The notes under the pieces are model-generated. The model worked only from the letters and a program-made list of their open reading frames with translations. It was not told where the DNA came from and did not search any database. The translations under genes were made by a program, and so were the position numbers. From assembly GCA_905612365.1 (NCBI GenBank), contig CAJQRP010000022.1, positions 1 to 40,342 of the forward strand: 40,342 bases of DNA. Direction: 5' to 3'. Shown piece by piece: positions 30,257 through 40,342 of the stretch; the stretch's first letter is position 1; every line of letters begins with the position of its first letter. Source of the stretch: an uncultured Candidatus Pelagibacter sp. Its GTDB lineage: Bacteria; Pseudomonadota; Alphaproteobacteria; Pelagibacterales; Pelagibacteraceae.

Positions 30257-30655
30257 TTATTTATGTTTACTTTTCAAATCCTTTTTTAAATCTTCGTGAT
30301 CACCTACCACATTATGATATTGACTTTTGGTTACATACTTTTCTAAAAAAGGTACTGCTAATAGAGGTAAGAATCCACCAAGAACAATTCCATAAGCTGC
30401 ACTTTTTAAGTTAGGATCAAGCATGGCTGCTATAAAGTCCGCTATAATATGAGCTAAAACTATTCCAATAATTCCAGCAATTGCACCGTTAGAAACTAAT
30501 TTTAAAAATCGGTTGATACTCCAACCTGAATAAAACCCAATTAATGGAATTAATGTATGTATGAAGCCGAAGATAAAACCTCTTAATATTCCGTATTCTT
30601 CTATAAGTTCTTCTAAAAAATGAAGAAATTCTGGTAATTCGTGTGCGTGTTCCAT
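30257..30655 (-). CDS. Small integral membrane protein with His-containing N-terminus, coupled to the Fur/Zur-type gene
   Basis: 132 aa, about 3 hydrophobic segments; N-terminal MEHAHELPEFLHFLEE; TAATG overlap with the upstream regulator stop. Confidence 0.65.
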   Translation of the reverse strand: MEHAHELPEFLHFLEELIEEYGILRGFIFGFIHTLIPLIGFYSGWSINRFLKLVSNGAIAGIIGIVLAHIIADFIAAMLDPNLKSAAYGIVLGGFLPLLAVPFLEKYVTKSQYHNVVGDHEDLKKDLKSKHK

Positions 30656-31005
30656 TAGTTACATCTCCTACATATTGTTGAGACTTCAAGTTGAAACTTA
30701 CTGAAGTCATATTTTTTTATTGGGTTTTTTTTAAATATTGTTTCAAATAATTCTGAATTAAGCTCCTCTGTGTCTCCACAATCTCTACAAATAGCAATAG
30801 ATGGATTATGCTTAACATGTTCATGACTGCACAATACATAAGTCTTATTTTGATTGGATTTATGTATCTTATCCTCTTCTATTAGTTTTTTTAAAGATCT
30901 GTAAACAGCCATCGGTTGTATCTTCTTAAATTTTTGAAATTTATCTAATATTTCATAAGCAGTTAAATGCTTCTTGGATTTCTTAATTATATCAAAAACT
31001 AACAT
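30655..31005 (-). CDS. Fur-family (Zur-like) transcriptional regulator, apparently N-terminally truncated
   Basis: FDIIKKSKKHLTAYEILDKFQKFKKIQPMAVYRSLKKLIEEDKIHKSNQNKTYVLCSHEHVKHNPSIAICRDCGD...STICRRCN; wing-helix core plus two CxxC pairs. Start placed at ATG 31005; the track extension to 31074 is antisense to the PiT-like gene. Confidence 0.8.
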   Translation of the reverse strand: MLVFDIIKKSKKHLTAYEILDKFQKFKKIQPMAVYRSLKKLIEEDKIHKSNQNKTYVLCSHEHVKHNPSIAICRDCGDTEELNSELFETIFKKNPIKKYDFSKFQLEVSTICRRCN

Positions 31006-31958
31006 TACTATATACGATTGTTGGATTTGCATTAGCTGGATATAGTGTAATAGCAAATGACTCAATTCAAACACTGGGTACTTTTATTGCCTCAAAACAA
31101 AAATGGTTTAAATGGTATACGCTTGCAAGTGCAGCATCATTTGTACTGATCCTTGCTATTACTTGGGGCTGGTACAGTAATAATGGTGATATCTCATATG
31201 GAAGATTAACCCAAATACCTTACCAGGAAATTCAATGGTATCATGCTGTTGCACCAGGAATACTTTTGGTATTAACGAGATTTGGAATACCCGTTTCTAC
31301 AACTTTCTTAGTTTTATCTGCTTTTGCGTCAACTGTAATTCTTGAAAAAATGCTTATGAAAAGTGTTGTGGGCTATGGCCTTGCAGCAATAGCTGCATAC
31401 ATTTGTTGGATTATTATTTCAAAATTTATTAACGAAAAATTAGATGAAGTTGAAGATAAATGGATTGGTTTTTGGCGTAACTCAGTATGGTTTACTTCGG
31501 GTTTATTATGGTGGGCTTGGTTATCTCATGATGTAGCTAATATAGCTGTATATTTACCAAGACAATTAGATGTTACATTATTATTAATTGTTCTGGGTTA
31601 TTTTACAGTTTTATTATTTTATATTTTTTACATACATGGTGGAGCAATCCAAAAAGTAGTTTTAGAGAAAACTGGCACAAGATACGCTAGATCTGCAACA
31701 ATAATAAATATTATTTATGCTGGTGTTCTCTATTACTTTAAAGAACTTAATGACTTACCCATGTCTACAACTTGGGTGTTTGTTGGACTATTATGTGGAA
31801 GAGAATTAGCAATTGCTTCAATGAATAGTGATTATAAATTCAAATATGTTTTTCCACTTATCGGTAAAGACTTCCTTAAAATGACTTTGGGATTAACTGT
31901 GTCAGTAGCAATTGTATTAGCAATTCATTACATCATTATTCCAAACGGGTTTTTCTAA
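30987..31958 (+). CDS. PiT-like (phosphate permease family-like) membrane protein, start codon not identifiable
   Basis: Open frame from 30987: LYQKLTLLYTIVGFALAGYSVIANDSIQTLGTF... with two PiT-like repeats (ANDSIQTLGT/HDVANIAVYLP and PVSTTFLV/PMSTTWVFVGLLCG). The track ORF starts at an internal TTG (31266), which would cut off conserved-looking sequence. Confidence 0.7.
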   Translation, partial: LYQKLTLLYTIVGFALAGYSVIANDSIQTLGTFIASKQKWFKWYTLASAASFVLILAITWGWYSNNGDISYGRLTQIPYQEIQWYHAVAPGILLVLTRFGIPVSTTFLVLSAFASTVILEKMLMKSVVGYGLAAIAAYICWIIISKFINEKLDEVEDKWIGFWRNSVWFTSGLLWWAWLSHDVANIAVYLPRQLDVTLLLIVLGYFTVLLFYIFYIHGGAIQKVVLEKTGTRYARSATIINIIYAGVLYYFKELNDLPMSTTWVFVGLLCGRELAIASMNSDYKFKYVFPLIGKDFLKMTLGLTVSVAIVLAIHYIIIPNGFF

Positions 31959-31985
31959 ATTATTGATTATTTTAATATATTGGGT

Positions 31986-33191
31986 TTATTTAATACGGCC
32001 ATATACATCTTGAAACCTTACAATATCACTTTCTTTTAATATTGATCCAACTTGAGCTTCAATAATTTTTACTGGTTTGTTGCCCGGATTTTCAATTCTA
32101 TGAATTGCCTCTAATGGAATAAAAATATGATCATTTTGTTTTTTAGAAAAACTATCTTTGTTAAGTGTAATTTTTGGTGTTCCTTGAGTAACCAGCCAGT
32201 GTTCAGATCTATGGTGATGTTTTTGTAAACTTAAAACACCTTTTGATTTAACAAATAATTCTTTAATTAAGAAACCTTTACCTTCAAATAAATTAACATA
32301 CCTACCCCATGGTCGGTAATAAACATTTTTTTTCTTATAATATTTAATCTTATTTTTGGCATACATTTTTAAGATCTCCTTCCAACTACCAAGATCTGAC
32401 CAAGGAATATCTAATTTAATTGCATTGATTTGTTTAGTTTTTTCTAAAATTGCATAATCAAATGATTTAGCAGTAGCTTTCTCAAAAGAGGTTTTATTTA
32501 AATAATAAGTGTTATCTTTAAGTCTCGCTTTTGAAACGGCATTAACACAATTTTTATATATTGTTGGTTGGTACTTTTTAAAGTTATTTATTATTGAGTC
32601 TTTTCTTAAAAAAAACATTCCAGAGTTCCAATACCCTTTTTGTTTAATCACTTGTTTAGCCTTAGCTTCAGTTGGTTTTTCAATAAATCTAGTTACTTTA
32701 TTAATATTTCCTTTAACTTTTTTTGTTATAAAATAACCATATTCGCTAGAAGGAACCGTTGGTTTAATGCCAAAAATAAATATATTTTGATCAGTTAAAT
32801 TGTCTTTATTTTTATTTATAGCTTTATTAAAAATACTTGCTTTTTCTATCAAATGATCAGCTGCAAAAAATATTAGGGGTTGTTCGTTTGGAATATCTTT
32901 AATTAATGCTGAAGCTAGAATTGCTGGTGCTGTATTTCTTTTAGAAGGCTCTAGTACTATTTTATAGTTTTTAACTTTAAACTTTTTTAAGTAACTTTTT
33001 ACTAATTTTAAGTACTTAGCGTTAGTACTGATAATTGGATAATCAAAAGTTGGACTTTTAACTCGTTCTAAAGTTTTTTCTAATAAACTCCATCCACCGA
33101 AATCAATGAATTGTTTTGCTAAATTATTTTTAGATTGTGACCAAAGTCTTGTTCCGGCTCCACCACATAAAATAACGGGTCTAATTTTCAT
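31986..33191 (-). CDS. manC: Mannose-1-phosphate guanylyltransferase with C-terminal cupin (ManC/CpsB type), short form
   Basis: PVILCGGAGTRLWSQSKNNLAKQF, FAADHLIE, WNSGMFFLRKDSII, DIPWSDLGSW, cupin RPWGRYVNLFEGKGFLIKELFVKSKGVLSLQKHHHRSEHWLVTQGTPKI. Confidence 0.92.
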   Translation of the reverse strand: MKIRPVILCGGAGTRLWSQSKNNLAKQFIDFGGWSLLEKTLERVKSPTFDYPIISTNAKYLKLVKSYLKKFKVKNYKIVLEPSKRNTAPAILASALIKDIPNEQPLIFFAADHLIEKASIFNKAINKNKDNLTDQNIFIFGIKPTVPSSEYGYFITKKVKGNINKVTRFIEKPTEAKAKQVIKQKGYWNSGMFFLRKDSIINNFKKYQPTIYKNCVNAVSKARLKDNTYYLNKTSFEKATAKSFDYAILEKTKQINAIKLDIPWSDLGSWKEILKMYAKNKIKYYKKKNVYYRPWGRYVNLFEGKGFLIKELFVKSKGVLSLQKHHHRSEHWLVTQGTPKITLNKDSFSKKQNDHIFIPLEAIHRIENPGNKPVKIIEAQVGSILKESDIVRFQDVYGRIK

Positions 33192-34909
33192 TAAATATCA
33201 GCGTAAACTTTTACTTCTTTTCTTTTACCAGGATGAGTTGAAGCCCCCAAATAAGCTGGTCCTACTGTTTGAGCATATTTCCAAATAGTTCCAGATCCAA
33301 AGCTTGATTTTTTTGCTTTCCATTGTTTACGTCTTGTAGCTAATTGCGATTTAGTTAATCTAACGTTAATAGTCCCTTTTTTGGCATCTATATCAATAAC
33401 GTCACCATTACGTAAAAGAGCTAAAGGGCCTCCCAAGGCCGCCTCAGGGCCAACATGACCCACACAAAAACCTCTCGTAGCACCAGAAAACCTACCATCT
33501 GTAATTAGAGCAACCTTCTCACCCATACCTTGACCATAAATAGCACCAGTTGTTGATAGCATTTCTCTCATACCAGGTCCACCAACTGGTCCTTCATAAC
33601 GAATAATAATTACATCGCCCTCTTTATATTTTTTCTTTTGTACACAAGCCATTGCTGCTTCTTCATTATCAAAGCATCTTGCTTTGCCCGTAAATTGTAA
33701 TTTCTTTAAACCAGCAATTTTAACAATTCCACCATCAGGAGCTAAGTTACCTTTAAGACCAACAACACCACCATCTGGTGATAAAGGATTGTCATATGCT
33801 CTTAAAACTTTTTGCTTAGGATTAAATTTAATATTTTTTAAATTTTGTTTCATCGTTTTTCCAGTAACAGTCATGCAATCACCATGAATAAAACCACCAT
33901 CAAAAAGAGTTTTTAATAACATAGGAACACCACCAGCTAACCACATATCTTTTGCAACATATTTTCCACCTGGTTTTAAATCAGCAAGATAAGGAGTTTT
34001 TTTAAATATTTTAGCTACATCCATTAAATCAAACTTAATTCCAATTTCATTAGCAATAGCTGGTAAGTGTAACGCTGCATTAGTCGATCCACCTGTAGCA
34101 GCAACAATTGTTGCAGCATTTTCTAAAGATTTTTTTGTAACAATATCTCTTGGACGAATATTTTTTTCTAATAAGTTCATTACAGTCTTACCACTCAATA
34201 ATGCATATTTATCTCTTTCTTCGTAAGGAGCAGGTGTACCAGCTGAATAAGGTAAAGCTAAACCAATAGCTTCAGAAACGCAGGCCATAGTATTTGCAGT
34301 AAATTGTCCTCCACATGCACCTGCACTTGGACAAGCAACTAACTCTAGTTTTCTTAATTCTTTAGCAGACATTTTTCCTGCTGAGTGTTTTCCAACCGCT
34401 TCAAAAACATCAACAACAGTTACATCTTTACCTTTATATTGTCCTGGAAGTATTGATCCACCATAAATAAACACACTTGGCACATTTAATCTAACCATTG
34501 CCATCATTAAGGCAGGTAAAGATTTATCACAACCAGCAATACCAACTAGTGCATCATAACAATGACCACGTACAGTAAGCTCGGTTGAGTCGGCAATTAC
34601 TTCACGAGAAATTAATGATGACTTCATTCCTTCATGGCCCATGGCAATACCGTCAGTTACAGTTATTGTGCAAAATTCTCTAGGAGTTCCACCTGAAGCT
34701 CTAACACCTTTTTTAACTGATTGAGCTTGTCTCATTAAAGCAATATTACAAGGAGCAGCTTCATTCCAAGTAGACACAACACCAACAAATGGTTTTGATA
34801 CATCTTTTTCCGTTTCACCCATCGCATAATAAAAAGATCTATGTGGAGCTCTATCAGCACCTAATGAAGTATGTCTGCTTGGTAATTTCTTTTTGTTAAA
34901 TTTTGCCAT
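33191..34909 (-). CDS. ilvD: Dihydroxy-acid dehydratase
   Basis: [72 protein letters not shown]. Confidence 0.97.
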   Translation of the reverse strand: MAKFNKKKLPSRHTSLGADRAPHRSFYYAMGETEKDVSKPFVGVVSTWNEAAPCNIALMRQAQSVKKGVRASGGTPREFCTITVTDGIAMGHEGMKSSLISREVIADSTELTVRGHCYDALVGIAGCDKSLPALMMAMVRLNVPSVFIYGGSILPGQYKGKDVTVVDVFEAVGKHSAGKMSAKELRKLELVACPSAGACGGQFTANTMACVSEAIGLALPYSAGTPAPYEERDKYALLSGKTVMNLLEKNIRPRDIVTKKSLENAATIVAATGGSTNAALHLPAIANEIGIKFDLMDVAKIFKKTPYLADLKPGGKYVAKDMWLAGGVPMLLKTLFDGGFIHGDCMTVTGKTMKQNLKNIKFNPKQKVLRAYDNPLSPDGGVVGLKGNLAPDGGIVKIAGLKKLQFTGKARCFDNEEAAMACVQKKKYKEGDVIIIRYEGPVGGPGMREMLSTTGAIYGQGMGEKVALITDGRFSGATRGFCVGHVGPEAALGGPLALLRNGDVIDIDAKKGTINVRLTKSQLATRRKQWKAKKSSFGSGTIWKYAQTVGPAYLGASTHPGKRKEVKVYADI

Positions 34910-37536
34910 TATATACCCTTTATAGTTATTGATATTCTCTCAACATCATTTTTTAAATTATTATAATTAGTTTTTTCCTGATCAACAATATCTTTTGGCG
35001 CTCTATCAACAAAGCTTTTATTAGCTAATCTTTCTGATATTTTATTCATTTCTTCTTTATATTTATTTTGTCGAGTAGTTAAGTTTTCCCTAATCAATTC
35101 TAAATCAACATCTTCATCAAAATAAACTTTAAATAAATCTCCAGAAACCATCAATGTGGCAGCAGGTTTATCTAAATCTTTATTATATAAATTTTTGATA
35201 CGAGCAAGTTTTTTTAGAATAATCTCATTTTCAGTAAAAAATGATTGTTCTTTTTTACTAACAGTCTCTATTGAAATATCTATAAAAGAACCAGGACTTA
35301 CACTTAATTCATTTTTAAACGATCTTAATTCTGAGACTATACTGATAATTTTTTCAACTTGATTTGTGGACGAGTCTCTTTCAAGCTCACCAGAAGGCCA
35401 ATTAGCTAACATTAAAAAATCTTTACCAGAGTTATCAAATTTATTATTTAACCAAATTTCTTCAGTAACGAATGGAATAAATGGATGTAATAATATTAAT
35501 ATTTGCTTAAATATATAGGCTGATACTTGTCTTACTTCATCTTTTGCTTTTTCATCTTCTGAAAATAATATTGTTTTAGATAACTCTAAATACCAATCAC
35601 AATAAGAGTGCCAAGTAAATTGATAAGCATTTTTTGCTGCTTCATCAAACCTGTAATCTTTCAAGTTTTTTTCAATTTTATTCTTAGTTTCTATTAGTTC
35701 AGCATAGATCCATTTGTTAATATTAATTGTTAAACTTGGCTTTTCTTCAATTTTAGAAAAATCACAATTATTGGTAATTAAAAAATTGTTTGCGTTCCAT
35801 AATTTATTTAAAAAATTTCTATATCCCTTAACTCTATCTTCAGAAAGCTTTACATCCGTACCAGGTGATGCCATTGACAGTAAAGTAAATCTTAAAGCAT
35901 CTGCACTATACTTTTCAATTAAATCTAAAGGGTTAATTACGTTTCCTTTGGATTTAGACATTTTTTGTCCCTTCTCATCTTTAACAAGAGCATGAACATA
36001 AACATCTTTGAAGGGTTCCTTGTCTAAAAACTCCATTCCAAACATAATCATACGTGCAACCCAAAAAAATATAATATCAAACCCTGTAACAAGAACTGAT
36101 GTGGGGTAAAACTTATCAACATATTCTTTATTGTCAGGCCACCCCAATGTAGCAAAAGGCCATAAGCCTGATGAAAACCAAGTATCCAATACATCTGGAT
36201 CACGAATTAAATCTACATCTTTATTGTAGAATTTTTTTGCATCTAATTTTGCTTCATCTTCATTTATTGCAACAAAGATTTTTTTATCTGGTCCATACCA
36301 AGCTGGTATTTGATGTCCCCACCATAATTGTCTCGAGATACACCATGGCTCAATATTGTTCATCCACTGAAAATAAGTTTTGGACCAATTTGTAGGAAAA
36401 AAATTAGTTTTTTTAGAGTTAACTATATCTTTTGCTTTAATTGATAATTTTTTTGCATCGACAAACCATTGTTCAGTTAAAAAAGGCTCAATTATTGAAT
36501 TAGATCTATCCCCATAGGGAACTTTATTCTTTATATTTTCTTCCTTAACAAAAAACTCTTTTTCTTTAAGTTCTTTTAAAATTTTTTTTCTAGCTTCAAA
36601 TCTATCAAGTCCAATATATTCTTTAGAAGCATTTTCGTTTACTTTACCACCTTCAGTAAAGATATTTATGATTTCTAAATTATTTCTTTGCCCCACTTCA
36701 TAGTCATTAAAATCATGGGCTGGTGTTATCTTTAAAGCACCTGTGCCCATCTCTGGGTCAGCATAATCATCTTCAATAATTTTTATTTTTCTTCCAACAA
36801 TTGGAACTGTTACAAATTTACCAACCAAATGTTTAAATCGATCATCTTTAGGATTTACGGCAATTGCAGTGTCACCCAACATGGTTTCAGGTCTGGTTGT
36901 TGCTATAGTTATAAAATCATTAGAACCTTCAATAGGATATTGAATATAATAAATTTTAGAATTAACCTCTCTTTGATCCACTTCTAAATCAGATATTGCA
37001 GTTTTTAAAACTGTATCCCAATTTACTAGTTTTATATCTTTATAAATTAAACCCTTTTTGTGAAGCTCTACAAAAACTTTTAAAACTGATTTTGAAAGGT
37101 TTTCATCCATTGTGAAAGCATTTCTCGACCAATCACAAGAGCAACCTAATTTTTTAAGTTGATTTAAAATAATATCACCATGCTCTTCTTTCCATTCCCA
37201 AACTTTTTCTATAAACTTTTCTCTTCCAATTTCATTTTTATCAATACCTTCAGCAGTTAATTTTTTTTCAACTAAAGCCTGTGTAGCAATACCCGCATGG
37301 TCTGTTCCTGGTTGCCATAACGTTTCATAGTTATTCATACGGTGATATCTAACCAAAAGATCTTGAATTGAATTATTCAAAGCATGCCCCATATGCAGAC
37401 TACCTGTTACATTTGGTGGTGGTATAACTACTGAAAATTTCTTTTTATTTGCTGTGGGTTTAAATAAATTATTTTTTTCCCAATAAGTATAAATCTTATC
37501 TTCAACATCAGAATGTATGTATTTATCATTACTCAT
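34909..37536 (-). CDS. valS: Valyl-tRNA synthetase
   Basis: [79 protein letters not shown]. Confidence 0.98.
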   Translation of the reverse strand: MSNDKYIHSDVEDKIYTYWEKNNLFKPTANKKKFSVVIPPPNVTGSLHMGHALNNSIQDLLVRYHRMNNYETLWQPGTDHAGIATQALVEKKLTAEGIDKNEIGREKFIEKVWEWKEEHGDIILNQLKKLGCSCDWSRNAFTMDENLSKSVLKVFVELHKKGLIYKDIKLVNWDTVLKTAISDLEVDQREVNSKIYYIQYPIEGSNDFITIATTRPETMLGDTAIAVNPKDDRFKHLVGKFVTVPIVGRKIKIIEDDYADPEMGTGALKITPAHDFNDYEVGQRNNLEIINIFTEGGKVNENASKEYIGLDRFEARKKILKELKEKEFFVKEENIKNKVPYGDRSNSIIEPFLTEQWFVDAKKLSIKAKDIVNSKKTNFFPTNWSKTYFQWMNNIEPWCISRQLWWGHQIPAWYGPDKKIFVAINEDEAKLDAKKFYNKDVDLIRDPDVLDTWFSSGLWPFATLGWPDNKEYVDKFYPTSVLVTGFDIIFFWVARMIMFGMEFLDKEPFKDVYVHALVKDEKGQKMSKSKGNVINPLDLIEKYSADALRFTLLSMASPGTDVKLSEDRVKGYRNFLNKLWNANNFLITNNCDFSKIEEKPSLTININKWIYAELIETKNKIEKNLKDYRFDEAAKNAYQFTWHSYCDWYLELSKTILFSEDEKAKDEVRQVSAYIFKQILILLHPFIPFVTEEIWLNNKFDNSGKDFLMLANWPSGELERDSSTNQVEKIISIVSELRSFKNELSVSPGSFIDISIETVSKKEQSFFTENEIILKKLARIKNLYNKDLDKPAATLMVSGDLFKVYFDEDVDLELIRENLTTRQNKYKEEMNKISERLANKSFVDRAPKDIVDQEKTNYNNLKNDVERISITIKGI

Positions 37537-37665
37537 AAGGTATTCATAAGTTTATAATTTAATAATATCAATTAACAATAATCAATTTGATAGTTTATTT
37601 GGTAGACTAATTATTAATATTTTATATATAAAAGGTTCACTATTTGATTTATTATGAGATGTGAG

Positions 37666-37739
37666 GGCAACGTGGCGGAATGGTTACGCAGAGGATTGCA
37701 AATCCTTGTATCCCAGTTCGATTCTGGGCGTTGCCTCCA
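37666..37739 (+). tRNA. tRNA-Cys (anticodon GCA)
   Basis: GGCAACGTGGCGGAATGGTTACGCAGAGGATTGCAAATCCTTGTATCCCAGTTCGATTCTGGGCGTTGCCTCCA; cloverleaf with encoded CCA. Confidence 0.96.
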
Positions 37740-37790
37740 AAAAAAAATCTTGTTTTACTTTAAAAAAAAAGTAGATTGTGATTTTGATAT

Positions 37791-37866
37791 TCCTCGGTAG
37801 CTCAGTTGGTAGAGCAGTTGACTGTTAATCAATTGGTCGTAGGTTCGAGTCCTACCCGAGGAGCCA
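37791..37866 (+). tRNA. tRNA-Asn (anticodon GTT)
   Basis: TCCTCGGTAGCTCAGTTGGTAGAGCAGTTGACTGTTAATCAATTGGTCGTAGGTTCGAGTCCTACCCGAGGAGCCA; cloverleaf with encoded CCA. Confidence 0.97.
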
Positions 37867-38005
37867 AAACCTTACTTTCAACATTTTTGTTAAAAACTTA
37901 ATTAGGATTATTTTTTCTAAATTTATATGTGTGGTGCAGAGATTATATTATAAATAAATTTTATAAGTAATTTGACTAAATTAGGGTCTTAAATAAATTT
38001 TTATA

Positions 38006-38377
38006 TTATCCTACTTTTGAAATTCCAATAGGTGCGGCTTGTAAAGATTTATTAAACTTTAACTTTTGATCATTATTAAGCTCAGAATATAATTTAACTA
38101 AAAAATTATAATTTACATTCATGTGACCCTCTTGAGATCTTTCAAGATTAATTAAATATTGAGAAAAATCTTCAAAAAAGTAATTTACAGGAACTTTTAA
38201 ATAATTTGCTAACTGAAGAAGTCTTATTGAACTAACACCATTAGTTCCTTTTTCATATTTTTGAATTTGTTGGAATGTAACACTAATTGCTTTTGCTACT
38301 TTTGTTTGTGTTAGTCCTAAAGCTAATCTTCTTAGCTTTAATTTGTTACCTAAATGTTTGTTAAAATTATCTTCCAT
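38006..38377 (-). CDS. XRE-family helix-turn-helix transcriptional regulator
   Basis: LGNKLKLRRLALGLTQTKVAKAISVTFQQIQKYEKGTNGVSSIRLLQLANYLKVPVNYFFED. Confidence 0.92.
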   Translation of the reverse strand: MEDNFNKHLGNKLKLRRLALGLTQTKVAKAISVTFQQIQKYEKGTNGVSSIRLLQLANYLKVPVNYFFEDFSQYLINLERSQEGHMNVNYNFLVKLYSELNNDQKLKFNKSLQAAPIGISKVG

Positions 38378-38392
38378 TAAGACCCCTCTTAA
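38377..38392. promoter_or_regulatory. Perfect inverted repeat TTAAGA-CCCC-TCTTAA next to the XRE start codon
   Basis: 6-bp arms with a 4-nt spacer; on the coding strand it reads TTAAGAGGGGTCTTAATG, placing GAGGGG where a ribosome-binding site would be. Confidence 0.5.
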
Positions 38393-38551
38393 AGTTAGTT
38401 TAAAAAGACCTATTGAACTAATTTTTAGATGTTATCGCAACAGAATAATTTTTTTATTTTAAAAAATTAGGTACAAAATAACAAATAGTGTCAAGATATT
38501 ATAAGACGATTTAAGAAAATATAAATGTTGTATAGTATAGCTAATAAGAGC

Positions 38552-39286
38552 TTATAAAATTTGGCTTAAGAAAAGTTTAGTACGATCACTTTTGGGATTA
38601 GCAAAAAAGTCTTTAGTTGTTGCCTTTTCTACAATCATTCCTTCATCCATAAAGATCATTTGGTCAGCAACTTCTTTAGCAAAACCCATCTCGTGAGTAA
38701 CAACAATCATTGTCATTCCTTGTTTTGCTAAATTAACCATAACATCAAGGACTTCTTTGATCATTTCAGGATCTAGTGCAGATGTTGGTTCATCAAATAG
38801 CATTATCTTGGGTTCCATGCAAAGAGCTCTGGCAATAGCAACCCTTTGTTGTTGACCACCAGAAAGTTGTCCTGGAAATTTTTGAGCTTGGTCTAATATT
38901 TGTACTCTTTCCAAGTGTTCTAAGGCTAATTTTTCAGCATCTTTTTTTGACATTTTTTTTACCCAGATTGGGGCTAGTGTACAATTATCTAGGATAGACA
39001 AATGAGGAAATAAATTAAATTGTTGAAAAACCATTCCAACTTCTGCTCTAACTTGTTCTATATTTTTTGTATCTTCTGATATTTCGGTCCCATCAACTAT
39101 AATAGTTCCTTTTTGATGTTCTTCTAACCTGTTGATACACCTAATTAGTGTAGACTTTCCAGAGCCAGACGGACCACAAACAACAATTTTTTCTTTTGGT
39201 TTAACTTCAAGGTCGATATCTTTTAAAACTTGAAAATCTCCAAACCATTTGTTTACTTTTTGTATTTGAATAATTGAATCTGACAT
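38552..39286 (-). CDS. aapP: General/polar amino acid ABC transporter ATP-binding protein
   Basis: [75 protein letters not shown]. Confidence 0.93.
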   Translation of the reverse strand: MSDSIIQIQKVNKWFGDFQVLKDIDLEVKPKEKIVVCGPSGSGKSTLIRCINRLEEHQKGTIIVDGTEISEDTKNIEQVRAEVGMVFQQFNLFPHLSILDNCTLAPIWVKKMSKKDAEKLALEHLERVQILDQAQKFPGQLSGGQQQRVAIARALCMEPKIMLFDEPTSALDPEMIKEVLDVMVNLAKQGMTMIVVTHEMGFAKEVADQMIFMDEGMIVEKATTKDFFANPKSDRTKLFLSQIL

Positions 39287-39289
39287 AAT

Positions 39290-40342
39290 TTATCTATCTG
39301 TTTTATATTTTAATTCTAAATTTTGACTATATTTACTCATACTGTAACAAATAATCCAGAATATTATTCCGGCAAAAACATATCCTTCCATGGAAAAACC
39401 TAGCCATTTTGGATTAGTTTTTGCTAAGTTTAACATTCCAACCAACTCTAAAAGTCCTACTACAAATATTAATGGCGTGTCCTTTATAAGAGCCAAGAAT
39501 GTATTGGCGATTCCTGGTATTACTAATTTTAAAGCTTGAGGAAGAATAACAAAAACATGCATTCTCCAATAACCCATACCAAGTGATTTAGCAGCATCAT
39601 ACTGACCTCTTGGTAGTGCTTGTAGACCACCTCTTATAACTTCTGCTGTATAAGCAGCCTCAAATAAAGTGATAGCAACAACGACTCTAATTAATTTATC
39701 AACATAAGTTCCATCAGGTAAAAACATAGGAAACATTACTGCAGACATAAATAGTACTGTAATTAAAGGTACGCCCCTCCAAAATTCTATAAAAGAAAGT
39801 GATGAATATTTAACAATAGGTAAATCAGACCTTCTTCCAAGAGCTAGCATCATACCCAAAGGGAAACAAAAAATTAGAGAAAAGAAAGATACCATGAAAG
39901 TTAAGGATAAACCTCCCCAAGCACCTGTTTCTACCCACACTAATCCAAATGAACCCCCAGATACTATAAAGTAGATTAAGATAAAGGAAATAATAGGTAA
40001 AATAAGGACATAATATAAAGATAGATAATTCCTAAGTCTTGTTGGAGCAAAAAAACCAGCCGCCATAAACACAAGGACAGCAATGAATGTTAAATTAACT
40101 CTCCATTGTTCTGCATTGGGGTACATTCCATACATAAATCTATTAAACCAAACTTTGATATAAACCCAACAAGCCCCACCGCCAGTACAAGCTTCTTTGC
40201 TATCACCAGCAAAATTGGCGTCTAGAATAAGCCAATTTAATAATGGAGGTAGTCCAAAAATTATAATTAAAATTATAGATACACTTAATGCAGCATTGAA
40301 ATTAGTTGTGTTAATGTTTTTATTGAGACTATCTAAAATCTT
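39290..40342 (-). CDS. aapM: General amino acid ABC transporter permease (AapM type), 5' end beyond the window
   Basis: Track ORF starts at 40135 but the frame is open to 40342 (KILDSLNKNINTTNFNAALSV...ANFAGDSKEACTGGGACWVYIKVWFNRFMYGMYPNAEQWRVN), with EFWRGVPLITVLFM and EVIRGGLQALPRGQYDAAKSLGM permease motifs. Confidence 0.9.
   Translation of the reverse strand, partial: KILDSLNKNINTTNFNAALSVSIILIIIFGLPPLLNWLILDANFAGDSKEACTGGGACWVYIKVWFNRFMYGMYPNAEQWRVNLTFIAVLVFMAAGFFAPTRLRNYLSLYYVLILPIISFILIYFIVSGGSFGLVWVETGAWGGLSLTFMVSFFSLIFCFPLGMMLALGRRSDLPIVKYSSLSFIEFWRGVPLITVLFMSAVMFPMFLPDGTYVDKLIRVVVAITLFEAAYTAEVIRGGLQALPRGQYDAAKSLGMGYWRMHVFVILPQALKLVIPGIANTFLALIKDTPLIFVVGLLELVGMLNLAKTNPKWLGFSMEGYVFAGIIFWIICYSMSKYSQNLELKYKTDR

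Noticed and set aside
30489-30710. Alternate-frame ORF across the fur/132-aa protein junction
   Set aside because: Spans the end of the Fur/Zur-type gene and the start of the membrane protein in another frame; neither frame it replaces is damaged.
37867-38005. Possible ncRNA or riboswitch between tRNA-Asn and the XRE gene
   Set aside because: No recognisable conserved structure or motif; AT-rich spacer only.

Overview
AT-rich (roughly 30% GC by eye), densely packed alphaproteobacterial chromosomal segment. Protein content and compaction resemble a streamlined marine SAR11/Pelagibacterales-like or HIMB59-like genome; this is inference and no phylogeny was run. I recognise about 35 mostly housekeeping CDS: tmk (partial), dacC, degenerate RlpA/SPOR, mltB, rarD, sdhE, recG, DUF502, M48 protease, tgt, cyclophilin, coaD, gyrA, ssb, uvrA, PuuD-like membrane protein, secF/secD/yajC, serS, tatCBA, scpB/scpA, nagZ, argS, dgt, IscA/ErpA-type, xthA, Ldh_2-family dehydrogenase, a Fur/Zur-type regulator with a small membrane protein, a PiT-like permease, manC, ilvD, valS, an XRE regulator and aapP/aapM (partial). 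There are four tRNAs (Ser-TGA, Lys-TTT, Cys-GCA, Asn-GTT). I see no mobile element, CRISPR, rRNA or defence system, and no clear previously undescribed multi-gene system. The best second-look items are: (1) a head-to-head junction near 31,005 where a Fur/Zur-type regulator and a PiT-like permease both seem to lack their N-termini (deletion or assembly chimera); (2) a cyclophilin gene with a strong internal Shine-Dalgarno and ATG that could yield exported and cytosolic forms; (3) a ManC that seems to lack its linker region; (4) a palindrome spanning the likely ribosome-binding site of the XRE regulator; (5) seven TAATG stop/start overlaps.
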